Assembly: GCF_947347685.1 (NCBI RefSeq)
Contig: NC_070633.1
Location: 1,798,001 to 1,862,000, forward strand
Reading direction: 5' to 3'
DNA: 64,000 bases
Origin: Pleuronectes platessa
Taxonomy: Eukaryota; Chordata; Actinopteri; Pleuronectiformes; Pleuronectidae
Positions within the stretch are counted from its first letter, which is position 1. The number at the start of each line of letters is the position of its first letter. The notes below the pieces were generated by a model, which was given only the letters and a program-made list of their open reading frames with translations, was not told the origin of the DNA and did no database searches. The position numbers and the translations under genes are program-made. Shown here one piece after another: positions 21,757 to 34,900 of the stretch.

Positions 21757-24700
21757 GTAATCGGACACACGTGTAAACTCAGTGGGTAACAACAAAACTA
21801 TATAAACTTAGTAAATGTACAGTATGTGGAGCTGGCGCCATGCTCGGTTTGGTTTGACGCAGTTGGCATAGCGTACTGCACGAATGATTAAGACACGAGA
21901 GGGTGTATATTACTGACAGAGCCGCTAAAACCCCCCAAAGAAAATACTTTCACGGTTCAAACATTTATGGAAAGACTCCAAATTAACACTGTAAGTGGAT
22001 TTTTTGGAGCTGTGCATGGCTCCCTGGTATCTGCCCCTGATTTGGTGGCAGCTGGACTGTGCACCTTCTCCCGGCCGTGAAGCTGTCCGTGGTCTCTCCG
22101 TCCGTATCCAGGGACTGTTTATTTTTATTTAGCGCAAATCATATTGTCATTGCGATATTAAATGATGTTATGGCATGTTTTCCTATTATCGTGCAGCCTT
22201 AGTTTGTACCGAGCTAGAGGTGCTCTGTCCTTCTCTCACTTTCACTAATAAGCACTCATCAGTTATAAGGAACTGATCAGTACATGAAGTAACTTAGTGT
22301 CTGTTAGAATCGCTCCCACTTCTCCTGTGATGCGAGTTTCATTGTTCAGTGAGGTTTTCACAGTCACAGCCTGGACTTCTGCTTCTGTGGTCTGCACACA
22401 TGCTATTTTTCCTTTGATTTTAATTTACCATTTGAATCATTATACTGGTGACATTTGTGCATAAACGGTTGAATTTAACATTTGTACAGTGATTTAGAGG
22501 AGATTGCAAAATATCAAGATTATATATCGTGTATCGCTATTTAGCCAATTTTTTTTTATATTCGTTGTAGACCATATTTCCCAGCCCAAATTACAATACA
22601 TGTATGAATGTATAACGTACAATCTTCAGCATTCCCAAATTTGAATGCACATTAAAAGGGATTCATGCTAACAGTCATAACTAGAGATGTCACGAGAACC
22701 GATACTTACGATACCTTTCGATGCTAAAATAACAAAACACAGACGATGCCCATTTTTTTTAAGCACCGTGAGCGCCGATAACCGCTGTTAGGATCAGTGC
22801 TGCGGCTCTTCTGGAGCTGCGGCGCTGATCTCTGAGCAGCTGAGACCAGAGAAACTGTGTTTTCACTGTTTCCACTGATAAGAAGCTGCCGGTCAGTCAG
22901 TGAGCGGCTGCTTCACGTGAACGAGCTCTGATCTCATTGTGAGTCTCTGAGCATGTGAGAGCGGCGGGGGGCGGAGCCCCGGGGCCTGTGTGTGTGTCCG
23001 CTATCTGGGAGCCCGCGCACACACATACATACACACACACACACACACATGCTCCTGCTAGTGTCAGGGGACACTAGTTGTTGCACTATGACCATTAATT
23101 GCACTTTATTATGTTGTGCTATGCTCTATTGCACATGTTTTGTATGTCTTATGACATTTTTCTATTTTTCAAATATTTTAATAAAGAAGTTCATGTTTCA
23201 AGTTCAAGTACATGGAATCTTAGAAAATCCTTTTTTTTCTGGATTTGCACCGACTACTGAATTTTTGGTATCGTGACACCCCTAGTCATAACACACTGAA
23301 CAACAAATATACACACAGCCTCCCTGTGGTAAACTTTGTGCTTGAAAAGAGGAAAACGGTTCTACAATTTGTTTTGTGTCACATTATTGGGTTGCCGTTT
23401 GATATTTAGTAAAAAAAGGTTGTATTGCTTCTAAGTGTGCATATCTTCTTCAGAGGAGTGCAAGGATTGCTATGACCATCAGGATACCCCCGAGACAGCG
23501 GTTTATACTGACACAGAGTCACCTGCAGCATCAGAACCAATGAGAGAGCGTCCAGTGGAAGAAGTGGCCGCTATACTGGCTCAACAGGACAAGGAGGAGC
23601 AGGAAATTGTTGCATGTAGGTTGCCAACAACACACACTAAAGCAATTAATTATGTATAGCCGTAATTCTTTCTGGTTTTGTTTGTGGTCAATGGTCACGG
23701 TGACCTTAAAAAGCACAGTTTTTGCCTTGTAGAGGTAATATCTCTGGAACACAGTGAAGTACAATTTTTTTTAACATAATATCAGGATCAAGATCAGCTT
23801 GAGGATTTTTGTAAAAATGTCGGTGCCTGGAGGTCAAAGGTCACGGGGATCTCACGTCCCTGTAAATGTGATATATTAGAACTACAATTTTATTACATCT
23901 GTTACAATTCACTTGGACTTTCTGGTGAATAGATTTCGATCATCAAAGGTCAAAGTGGCCTCAAAAAACTTGTTATAGGCCTCTTGAATGTGATAGCTGA
24001 AGACAGCTTGAGGGTATCCGTGCCTGCCTGCCTGTCTGTCTTGGTCTCTACCTGTCTGTCTCTCTGCTTGCCTGTCTGTGTTGCAGCTGTATCAGCTAGT
24101 CTCGAAGACTCAATGGCTAGCTCAGCTAAAGCAACCCTGCAGGCCATTGGAGCTCAGGAGGCCGCCCTACAGACCATCACACAGCACACACACAAACTGA
24201 AGGAGGCTATGGAAGCAGAGGTAAATGTAACACAGCATTTGTTTAAACAGTGGTGTAAATACGCCATATCTCTGGGGTGAATGTCCGAAAGAGCCCATGT
24301 TAGAATTTAGAAGGAGATTACTTTGTGGATTCACACAGTGGGTGTTTTTAAATACACCACCGACAAAAACTGTCAACAAAAAGTAAAATAATTAAAATAT
24401 CTAAAAATGAAAAAGACTAGCCTACTACTACTAGCCTACATTAAACCTTCAATGTATTAGTTAGCTGTCATGGATTGAAGTAGATGTTTTATCGAAAACA
24501 AGGTCGGAATGCGAAAGTGGCAGTATTCTGAGGCAAAGAAATACTTTGGACTGTGAAACTTTTCAGAACTTTAACGTGCATAATTAAAGAGAAAATGTGG
24601 AAAGTGTAGTATTGACACCAACTTCTGTTTTGCTGTTAGAGTGATTACAGTTCTCTTTAAATCCAGGTTCCACCTCAGGAGAAGTCAGCCCAGTGGAAGG

Positions 24701-27700
24701 ATCTAGAAGCTGTTCTTGCTGATAGAACTTGTGCTGTGAATGATGCTGGAACTGCTCTGTTGAAAGCCAAGTAAGAAATATCTAAACTTTACATATACAC
24801 ATGCATGAACATATACATGTGTACACATGTATACGCATGTTCACACATGTATACATAGATAATGTAAAAAGGACTGAGTCAGACTGTGCTAATACCTTCT
24901 GATGTAGCTGAGGGGGTTTTATATTTCACATGAGGTAGGATTTAAGATAAGATAATCCTCTTTTAGTCACAGAGTGGGGACATTTGCAACATTACAGCAC
25001 CGGGAGGGTATTCACAGACATACACTACCATTCAAAAGTTTGGGGTCACCCAGACAATTTCGTGTTTTCCATGAAAAGTACCATATAGTGTTGTCACGAT
25101 ACCAAAATTATGACTTCGATACTATACCTGCCAAAATATCACGATACCCGATACTTTCGATACGATACCACAAATACGATACGATACTGGTTTATCTGAT
25201 AGTAATAAATTAAACATCTGTAAGGTTACCTTTTTTACCAGCTTGTTGCTGCCCAGCTTTTTGGACACTTAAAAAATGGCATTCCTATTAGTATTAGCCT
25301 ACAGGCCCACATGGGTGAAATTATAGGTTATTTTGCATGTATAGCGGTTACTTAATTGAGTTTAATTTTGACAATGAACTGAGCTACGTTCTTGCAGCCA
25401 AATTGAAAGCTAGATCAACGTCTTAAACGAGAATACATGCAATAGGGCAAGAACACATTCAAGTGACTGGGGTGTAATGTTTCGAAGTGCGCAAAAACAA
25501 ACACGCGTAACGTGAGGGAACGTCACGATAATTTGTCAAATCAGCATCGTATCAGGCCAGCATGATAAAACCAGGAGCCGTGACAAATTAACGTGACGTT
25601 CCCTCACGTTACCGTTCAACATATGAACACTGTACAGGGAGCCACTGCAGAGGGGCTGAAGAGCCGCGGATTGCGGCCCCTGGCTCCCGAGAAACAATTA
25701 CTTTTTTTACTGCTCCGCCATTAAAGAGATGCGGACGTCAAAGCATTAGTTGCGCCGCACATTCACCCTCCCGTTCGCGCGCCCCACTTGTTCTGTCTCC
25801 GCCCGGTCGCGCCAGATAATTTCCAGATTTCACTCCGCACATCTTTCTTTTCAATAAGCCGAGGACGGTCGGCAAGATCCATGTCTCCCCTGAGATCACT
25901 CGCTGTGAGTGAGGGCCGCCTGCATGTGTGAGAGCTGGCAGCCCCGCCCCTCGCAGTCTGCATGCAGAGTGACAGGGAGCGGAACAGCGAGTGCGCTGAG
26001 ATTGCTGCTATTTCAATGAAGTACCGGTACTAAAAATATGCAAAACCGTATCGTTTTTAACGTAAGGGTACCGCAGTACCTTTCTAGTACCGGTACACCG
26101 TGCAACACTAGTACCATAGGGTCAAGCTGCTCCCACAACAGCTCAATGGGGTTGAGATCTGGTGACTGCGCTGGCCACTCCATTACAGACAGCATACCAG
26201 CTGCCTGTTTCTTCCCTAAATAGTTCTTGCATAATGTGGAGGTGTGCTTTGGGTCATTGTCCTGTTGTAGGAGGAAATTGGCTCCAATCAAGCGCTGTCC
26301 ACAGGGTATGGCATGGCGTTGCAAAATGGAGTGATAGCCTTCCTTATTTAAAATCCCTTTTACCTTGTACAAATCTCCCACTTTACCAGCACCAAAGCAG
26401 CCCCAGACCATCATATGACCTCCACCATGCTGGACAGATGGCGTCAGGACTCTTCCAGCATCTTTTCACCTGTTTTGCGTCTCACAAATGTTCTTCTGTT
26501 TGATCCAAACACCTCAAACTTTGATTCGTTTGACCATAACACTTTTTTCCAATCTTCCTCTGTTCAATGTCTGTGTTCTTTTGCCCATATCAATCTTTTC
26601 TTTTTATTGGCCAGTCTCAGATATGGCTTTTTCTTTGACACTCTGCCTAGAAGGCCAGCATCCCGGAGTCGCCTCTTCACTGTAGACGTTGACACTGGTG
26701 TCTTGCGGGTACCATTTAAAGAAGCTGCCAGTTGAGGACCTGTGAGGCGTCTATTTCTCAAACTAGAGACTCTAATATACTTCTTGCTGAGTTGTGCACC
26801 GGGGCCTCCCACTTCTCTTTCTACTCTGGTTAGAGCCCGTTTGTGCTGTTCTCTGAAGGGAGTAGTTCACACCGTTGTAGAAAATGTTCAGTTTCTTGCA
26901 ATTTCTCGCATGGAATAGCCTTAATTTCTAAGAACAAGAATAGACTGGGGAGTTTCATAGGAAAGTTCTCTTTTTCTTGCCGTTTTGAGAGAATGATGGA
27001 ACCCACAAATGTGATGCTCCAGATACTCAACTAGCTCAAAGGAAGGCCAGTTTTATAGCTTCTCTCACCAGCTAAACAGTTTTCAGCTGTGCTAACATAA
27101 TTGCACAAGGGTTTTCAAAGGTTTTCTAATCATCCATTAGTCTTCTAAGGTGATTAGCAAACACAATGTACCATTAGAACACTGCAGTGATAGTTGCTGG
27201 AAATGGGCCGCTATACACCTTTGTAGATATTTCATTAAAAACCAGATTTTTCCCCATAGAATAGTCATTTACCACATTAACAATGTATAGTGTATTTCTG
27301 ATTAATTTAATGTTATCTTCATTGAAAAAAAACAGTGCTTTTCTTTGAAAAATAAGGAAATTTCTAAGTGACCCCAAACTTTTGAACGGTAGTTTAAGTA
27401 ATAATAAGTAGCATGCACTTATAAATGTAAGGAGATATAAAAAATATAAATGGAATAAACAATTATATATACAGCATAAACGGAATATGTACAGCAAAAA
27501 TGAACCAGCTGCTAATGGACAGGACCCAAACAGAGTGGTTAAACTAGGCCAATACTGATCAAGAACGATCAGTATTGGTCCTTCCAACTACCAACCAACA
27601 ACCTGTCTCTGCACAACATCAAAGTAAGTCAGGCAGCATAGCGGCTAAGATGAGTTGGCACATGGCTCATTACACTATCGGGGCTCAGATAGGAATAAGT

Positions 27701-28893
27701 TGTAAGGCCTAATGCAGTATATAAGGAGAGAGCTCTGTCCTTGCTACTGTTCTGCGAATCCCTGAAACCCCCCAGCAAGATCATCAGATAAACAGTGGCT
27801 AGGGATAATAGTGGAGAAACCTTCAGGGATCTCATCTAAACGGATGACATCAAGTTTTATGCCAGGAATGAGGAAGATATCGACTCGGGCAATAAAAACT
27901 AATCAATAATTATAAACATAATTTTCATCAATAGCATTATAGATCTCTAAATTCCTTATACATTGTGCAAACACAGTCAGGGGATATTGCATAATATTGG
28001 TCTAATATTTGTAAAATGTTTTACTCTTTGTCAAATATTTGTCATCTTCTCATGAATAAGCATCTACAACTACAACCCTACCTGTACCTAAGAGCTTGAG
28101 GCTGTTTGCTCACTTCACTGTCTCTTTTGATGTATAACAGAGCAGGTTCCTCCTTCTGTTTCCTGAAGTTGATGACCAACTCCTATGTCTGGAGGTGTTG
28201 AGTTCCAGGTTATTAATGGGGCACCATTCAGACAGTTTGCAGACTTCTTCCCTGTAGTCAGACTCATCACTGCTGTGTAATACTCCCACCACAGTACTAT
28301 CATCTGCAAACTTGATGATGTAGAGCATCATCATTTGTGTAAGGTTTTACCATCTACTTGTGAGTTGGTTCACACCCAGATTGAGCAGCTTCCTCCCCAT
28401 TCTGTTGGGGATGATTCTGTGGAATGTAGATCTGAAATCCACTAACATCCTCATGTATTTTCCTTGGTGCTCCAGATTAGTCTATGTAGTTTTGAGAGCA
28501 GTTTCTGTGTTGTCTTCTGTTGATCTCTTGGATCTATAGGCAAATTGGTGTTGGTCAAGAGTGTTAAGTGTTTAAGTTATTTATTGCCAGACCTAAATAA
28601 TGTATTTCCCTCAACATATCCCAGCATGATATAAGATATTATTTGTCTGCCATCAGAGAATTACCAATCACAGTACATTTTGTAAGACCATGGCCCCTAG
28701 ATTGCCCCTTAATTCAATCTATGGCGTTAGGCTAACAGAGTTGCACATGCACGCAGACAAAGGGTGTAAAAAAGTGTCATTATGAAGCTGTGGCAGGACA
28801 CAGTCTAGATCAGGGGTGTCCAAACTACGGCCCGCGGGCCATCTGCGGCCCGCCATCCATTTTAAATTGGCCCGCCTCCAATAAATAAAAAAA

Positions 28894-28935
<42 letters not shown>

Positions 28936-31900
28936 TTATAGCACTTTGTAGTTTTGCTCTATTTTTGAAGAAATTGTACATTCTTGTTCTGGGTTTGTAC
29001 CCTCGGTTACCCTTGAATGGACTTATTATAAGTCGCTTTGGATAAAAGCGTCAGCTAAATAAAATGTAATGTAATGGACACTGTATTCTTCTTCTCAGTT
29101 TAGGTGGCGCCCAACTAACCCCTGACCTGCCAGGTGTCCCTCAGAACGCCGCCACGCCCCCCCCGCCCTGAGCGACGCGATTGAGGCGCACTGTCAACAG
29201 TTTGCTCCAGGGCGGGGGGCTTGGCGGCGTGAGTGGCCCAGACCTTCGTATTTTTTCCCCGCGGTCCTGGTCCACCGCCCGTGCCAAATGCCAACAAGAC
29301 ACAGGGTCCGCCACCAGCACCACGATCAGCCCACATGGCTCAGAATCCGCCACACTCGATCCAACACCGCGATCCACAAACCGCAATCCATGGTGTGGCC
29401 AAAGAGGCCCTGGATCTGCGGGTGATAAAGCAAAGGGATTCCGGGGAAGGGGGATAGGGATGGAGAAGAGGAAGGAGAAGCTGGAAAGAGAAGCTCCGTG
29501 TGTCATGTGTAATAAAATAGAACAAGTAACGTTCTGGCGCACTAATTAGCTCTAACTATAAGCTTTATCAAAAAGGAAGGTTTTGAGCCTACTCTTAAAC
29601 GAAAAGATGGTGTCTGCCTCCCGAACTGAAAGTGGTAGATTATTCCACAGCCGAGGGGCTTGGTGGCTGAAAGCTCTGGCTCCTACTCTACTTTTAGAAA
29701 CTTTAGGGACGACAAGTAGGCTTGAATTCTGGGAGCGGAGTGCTCTAGTGGGTTTATAAGGTACTAACAGCTCTTTAAGGTAAAAAGGCGCTATATTATT
29801 AAGGGCCTTGAACGTGAGGAGGAGAATTTTAAATTCTATTCTAGATTTAACTGGAAGCCAGTGTAGCGATGCTAATACTGGAGAAATGTGCTCTCTTCTC
29901 TTTGTTCTCATCAGGACACGTGCTGCGGCATTTTGGACAAGCTGTAGAGTCTTTAACGACTTACTGCTGGAGCCTGAAAATAATGAATTACAATAGTCCA
30001 GTCTCGATGTAACAAAGGCGTGAACTAGCTTTTCTGCATCTTTTTGTGAAAGGACATGTCTAATTTTTTAAATATTACGCAAGTGGAAAAAAGCGGTCCT
30101 AGAAATTTGTTTTAAGTGAGAATTAAAGGATAAATCAGGATCAAAGATCACTCCCAAGTTCGTGACTGTTTCATTGGAAGCAAGGGCAATGTCGTCTAGC
30201 GCAGCTATATCATTAGATAATGTATCTCTAAGGTGTTTGGGGCCAAGTATTATAACCTCTGTTTTGTCTGAGTTTAATAAGAGAAAATTGCGGGTCATCC
30301 AGGTTTTTATGTCCTTGAGACATGTTCGAAGTTTAGTTAATTGATTACTTTGTTCAGGTTTTATTGACAAATATAACTGGGTGTCATCTGCATAGCAGTG
30401 GACATTTACTGAGTGTGTCCTGATAATGTTTCCTAGTGGAAGCATATATAATGAGAATAAAATTGGGCCGAGCACAGAGCCCTGTGGAACACCATGGTTA
30501 ACTTTGGTGCGCACAGATGACTCATCATTAATTTGCACGAATTGGGAGCGATCAGAAAAATACGATTTAAACCAGTTAAGGGCGGTTCCATTAATGTTAA
30601 TTAACTGTTTGAGTCTTTGTAATAAAATTTGATGGTCAATTGTGTCGAATGCTGCACTGAGATCTAACAGAACGAGGACCGACACAAGTCCCTGATCTGA
30701 GGCTATTAAATGGTCATTAGTGACTTTTGCCATGGCTGTCTCTGTACTGTGATTGGCTCTAAACCCCGACTGAAAATCTTCATATATATTATTTTCCTGG
30801 AGAAACTCACACAGCTGATTGGCTACAACTTTTTCTCAGATTTTAGACATGAAAGGGAGATTAGATATTGGCCTGTAATTGGCTAAAACCTCTGGGTCTG
30901 GGGTGGGTTTTTTGAGTAGGGGTTTGATGACGGCTATTTTAAAAGACTGTGGTACATAACCTGATGATAATGACAGATTGATAATGTTAAGTAACGAATT
31001 ATCAATTAGGGGCAGAATTTCTTTAAGTAATTTTGTAGGAATGGGATCTAAGATACCATGGTTGGTTTAGAACCTGAGATTAATTTGGTAAGCTGATCAC
31101 AGGTGATCAGAGAGAAGCTGTCTAAGTAATTGGTAGGATTGTCAGCCGTTTCTGAGATCTCTGTTGTTGGGAGGGTATTAGTGCCAATTGAGGGCAGGAG
31201 ATGGTTGATTTTATTTCTAATAGTTTGAATTTTATCATTTAAAAAAAGGTCAAAAGATATTGCTATTTAGGGATCGAGGAATACTGGGTTCGGTGGAGGT
31301 GTGACTCTCTGTCAGCCTGGCTACAGTGCTGAAGAGAAACCTGGGGTTGTTTTTATTCTCTTCTATTAGTTTTGAATAGTAGGCGGCTCTTGCTTTGTGG
31401 AGAGCCTTTTTATATTCTTTAATACTATTCTTCCAGTCTATTAGATTTTCAACATGGTTGCTGGAGCGCCACTTCCTTTCTAGTTTTCTTGATAATTGTT
31501 TTAACTCATTTGTCTGGGAATTATACCACGGAGCTAATTTACTATGTTTGACATTTTTCTTTTTTAGTGGTGCTGTTGAGTCTAACGTTAATCGTAATGA
31601 GTCTGCAGAGCTATCGACGAGGTGGTCGATCTCAATGGAGCTCAGGTTTTTAAAGAATTTGTTGTTTATATCTACTGCTAATACGGGTTTAAATGTAATT
31701 GGAATTATTTCCTTAAATTTAGCTACAGCACTATCAGGTAGACATCTAGAAAATGAATTTTTTATTAGTGGCATATATTCAGTTATTGAAAAATCAAAGG
31801 TTATTAAATTATGGTCTGATAGAACTGGATTGCGCGCAAGTACTGTTAAATTTTCAATTCCGACACCGTACAATAATACCAAGTCAAGTGTGTGGTTACA

Positions 31901-34900
31901 ACAATGAGTACGTTTGTGCACACACTGACTGAAACCAATAGAGTCTAGTATTGAAATAAATGCTACGCTAAGGCAATCTTTATTATTGTCAACATGAATA
32001 TTAAAGTCACCAACAATATCATTTTATCGGTCTTTAGGACTAAGTTTGATAAAAACTCAGGGAATTCCTTTTAAAAATTCAGAATAAGCCGACGGAGCAC
32101 GGTAAACTACAGCAAATATGATTGGTTGTTGGTGGTTCCTGGATTGGCGTGGAAGATTAAGAACCAGACATTCAAATGATTTGTAGCTGAGTTTAGGATT
32201 AATTGATAGACTGGAGTTAAAAATGGCAGCAACTCCACCTCCTCGCCCAATTTCTCTAGGAACCTGTGAATTGATATGACTGGGGGGGGAGTAGATTCAT
32301 TTAGACTGACATATTCATCAGGATGCAGCCACGTCTCAGTGAGGGACAATAAATCTATGTTGTAATCGGAGAGACTATTTCATTAATTAAAAGAGCCTTT
32401 TTTGACAGTGAGTTTAAAAGACCACATTTAAAAGTCTGGGTTTCCTGTGTTGTTTCAGAGGTTGTTTTAATTTGTTCTCACTCTGTTTTTGTTTAATTTC
32501 AATAATTTAATCGGACGGTGAACAGACACAGTCTCTATGGGGTTTTGTGACTGATCCAGAGGGAGCGCAGAGAAGTGTTTAGCACTGCAGCTCTGCTTCC
32601 TGGTCCCAACTATGGGTTGTCATGTTATAGACTTAGTAATATTCCTAGATAAGAGAGCTGCTCCATCCCAAGTGGGATGAACGCCGTCTCTCCTAACAAG
32701 AACAGGTTTTCTCAAAAAAGTTAGCCAATTATCTATAAAGCCCACACCGTTTACAGGACACCACTTCGACAGCCAGCGGTTAAAAGACAACATGCGGCTA
32801 AACATGTCATCACCTGTTGTATTAGGGAGGGGGCCAGAGAAAACTACTTTGTCCGACATCGTTTTAGCAAAAGCACACACGGACTCAACATTCACTTTAG
32901 TGTACTCCGACATACGAAGCCGGGAGTCGTTGCTGCCGACGTGAATTAGGATTTTATTGTATTTACCTTTTTTAGTTTTAGCCATTAACTTAAGTTTAGA
33001 TTCGATGTCGCCGGATCTGGCCCCTGGGCATAATTAAGCTGATTCATGTTGGATCTCACATATTTGCTTCTAAAACCTTCCTCTCCCAAACCTTCCCATA
33101 TCTCTCTCTTTGTAGTGAAGCTTTGGACAGTCTCAAGTCTGTGATTGACAAGTCTAAAGGGCTGAAGGTCACTGCTGTTCGCCCACTGGTTTTAGCAGCT
33201 GAGGAGAATCTCCACAAAATGATGGTTGACTTGGATAAGGTGGTCACAAAGGTAATAACTTATGGACATTATGAACAAGCACATTAAAAAATGTAAATGG
33301 TTAAAACAATTTGGGAAAGGGGTATACTCTCTAATAATTATGAAATATATGGAATGTGCGTGTGTGTGTGTCTGTACATGTGCATGCATATTTGCAGGTG
33401 CAGTCTTCAGAGTCAGAAGCCAAGATTGTCTCCCAGTACAGTGAACTGGTAAATGAAGCCAAACAGCAATTTCAGAGGGAAGTGAGCAGCCTTACTCCAG
33501 AGATCCACGCCAACTGGAAGGGACTCAGTGAGACCACACACACACTTTTATATTTTGGGTGAAACGGCTCCGTATGGTGCTAGATTTATGTCAGAAGTTT
33601 TGACCACAAAAACTCAGAACTTATAGCACTCTCTTACAAGTATAGCAAACTGCAGCCTTGCAGATTCTACAAATCATGCCAAAATTCACAAAACAAGACT
33701 GAGAGCAAGGAAAAAATGATGAAATTTAGTTTCACATTAGTTGAAATTACATTACTGTAAAATACCCTTTAATATTTAGGTACCATAAATGCAAAAAGGT
33801 ACCATGTTTGCCAATTTCACAAATCTCTGCAATGCCGTTGTTTACGTAGAAGTAACTGTTGTTAGCAGCCAAATCAGTAATACATCTAACAACCTATGTA
33901 ATATATAGCTTTTAATATATGAACATAAAAGATACATTATTTTTTCCATCTTCATCTCTGAGCCGAGCAGCCAAGATACTGTAAGTGTCGTCATGTTTGG
34001 ATCACAGCTTGTTAGATGTGACTCTATGGGGCTTGTCTTGTAAGGGTCGTAGTTAGTAGTGTCTGCAAGGCTGCAGCGATGCCCTTATTCTCTCTTTTAG
34101 TGCATATGCTTGGAGCACGTGTATTGATTACCTGAAGGGACATATTCGCAAAATAAACTTTTGTCTTTGTGTGGAAGCTGGGAAACTGTCAGCAGACGAC
34201 TTGAATGCCCTGATCGCCCATGCACACCGTCGTATTGATCAGCTGAATCGAGAGCTGGCAGAACAAAGAGTCAGAGAGCAGATCCACATTGATACGGCAC
34301 TGGAGCAGCAGAAGTTGGAGGACCAGAAAGCCCTTGAGAAAGCCGTCAACACCACCCTGCAGCATGTCAAGGAGGAGGCCCGGCTGGAGCAGGAGCAAAA
34401 GGTACGGAAGAGAGAGAAAGTGGTTCAGGGTTTGCTGAATTTCATCTACCTAGCAGGATTTATTCGTTCTATGGTACATACTTCAGAGACATCCCAATTC
34501 TACTCAGTGCTGTTTCTTTTATTAATAAAATCACTGCTGTGGCCACCAAACAATCTGTCTTTCTTTACCTCACCTTTATTTCACGCAGGTTTTAGGGTGA
34601 ACTTTGTTTCTTTTTGTGTACACCGTTTTCGGCCTATGTGCGCACAAACATCTATATGAATCCTACAGACTTTTTATAAATGAGACCCTAGCGCTTTGTA
34701 CCAATAAGAGTGTGTTTGTGTGTGTATAGCTGTGTGAGTTAAGGGAAGTGATGGAGGCAGAGATGAGGACCCAGCTCCGGAGGCAGGCAGCTGCTCATAC
34801 AGACCATGTCCAGGATGTCCTCAAAGTCCAGGAGCAGGAAATGAGAACTGAAGCTGACCAGGTTTCCACTCTACCGTTATATTACATTCAAACATCACAG

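Larger units (their letters stand above)
25021..27396 (-). mobile_element. Tc1-like element interrupted by a hAT insertion
   Basis: The inverted ends are 'cactaccattcaaaagttt' at 25,023 and the complement of 'actaccgttcaaaagtttgg' ending near 27,394, each at a TA dinucleotide, the Tc1/mariner target. Without the 1,025-bp hAT inside it, the element is about 1.35 kb, a normal Tc1 length. It carries a broken transposase on the minus strand. Confidence 0.8.
24945..28560 (-). mobile_element. Decayed LINE (L2/Rex1-like) hosting a Tc1 insertion
   Basis: The left piece 'gataagataatcctcttttagtcacagagtggggac' and the right piece 27,397-27,510 resemble the 3' region of a fish LINE read on the minus strand. 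They are separated by the Tc1 element. Further right, 28,110-28,334 holds a reverse-transcriptase fragment with IIKFADDSTVVG, the catalytic ADD box, and REEV..LSEWC. The frames are broken. It lies in immt intron 8. The continuity of the pieces between 27,510 and 28,100 is inferred. Confidence 0.55.
29090..33030 (-). mobile_element. CR1/L2-superfamily LINE with esterase-type ORF1, 5' truncated
   Basis: Read from right to left, the element has an SGNH-esterase ORF1 fragment (32,985-32,620), endonuclease pieces (32,349-31,250), a reverse transcriptase (30,900-30,068), a C-terminal region (29,911-29,552) and a GC-rich probable 3' UTR (about 29,530-29,090). The domain order is that of CR1/L2-type elements. 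Stops and shifts are spread through it, so it is inactive, but most of ORF2 is present. It lies antisense to immt in intron 8, and its upstream end stops about 85 bp before exon 9. Confidence 0.8.

Noticed and set aside
21505..21789. Histidine/threonine-rich peptide
   Set aside because: It is translation of a CA microsatellite inside a hAT element.
29115..29549. GC-rich frames of 122-133 codons
   Set aside because: They lie in the probable LINE 3' UTR, are open on both strands and show no motif.
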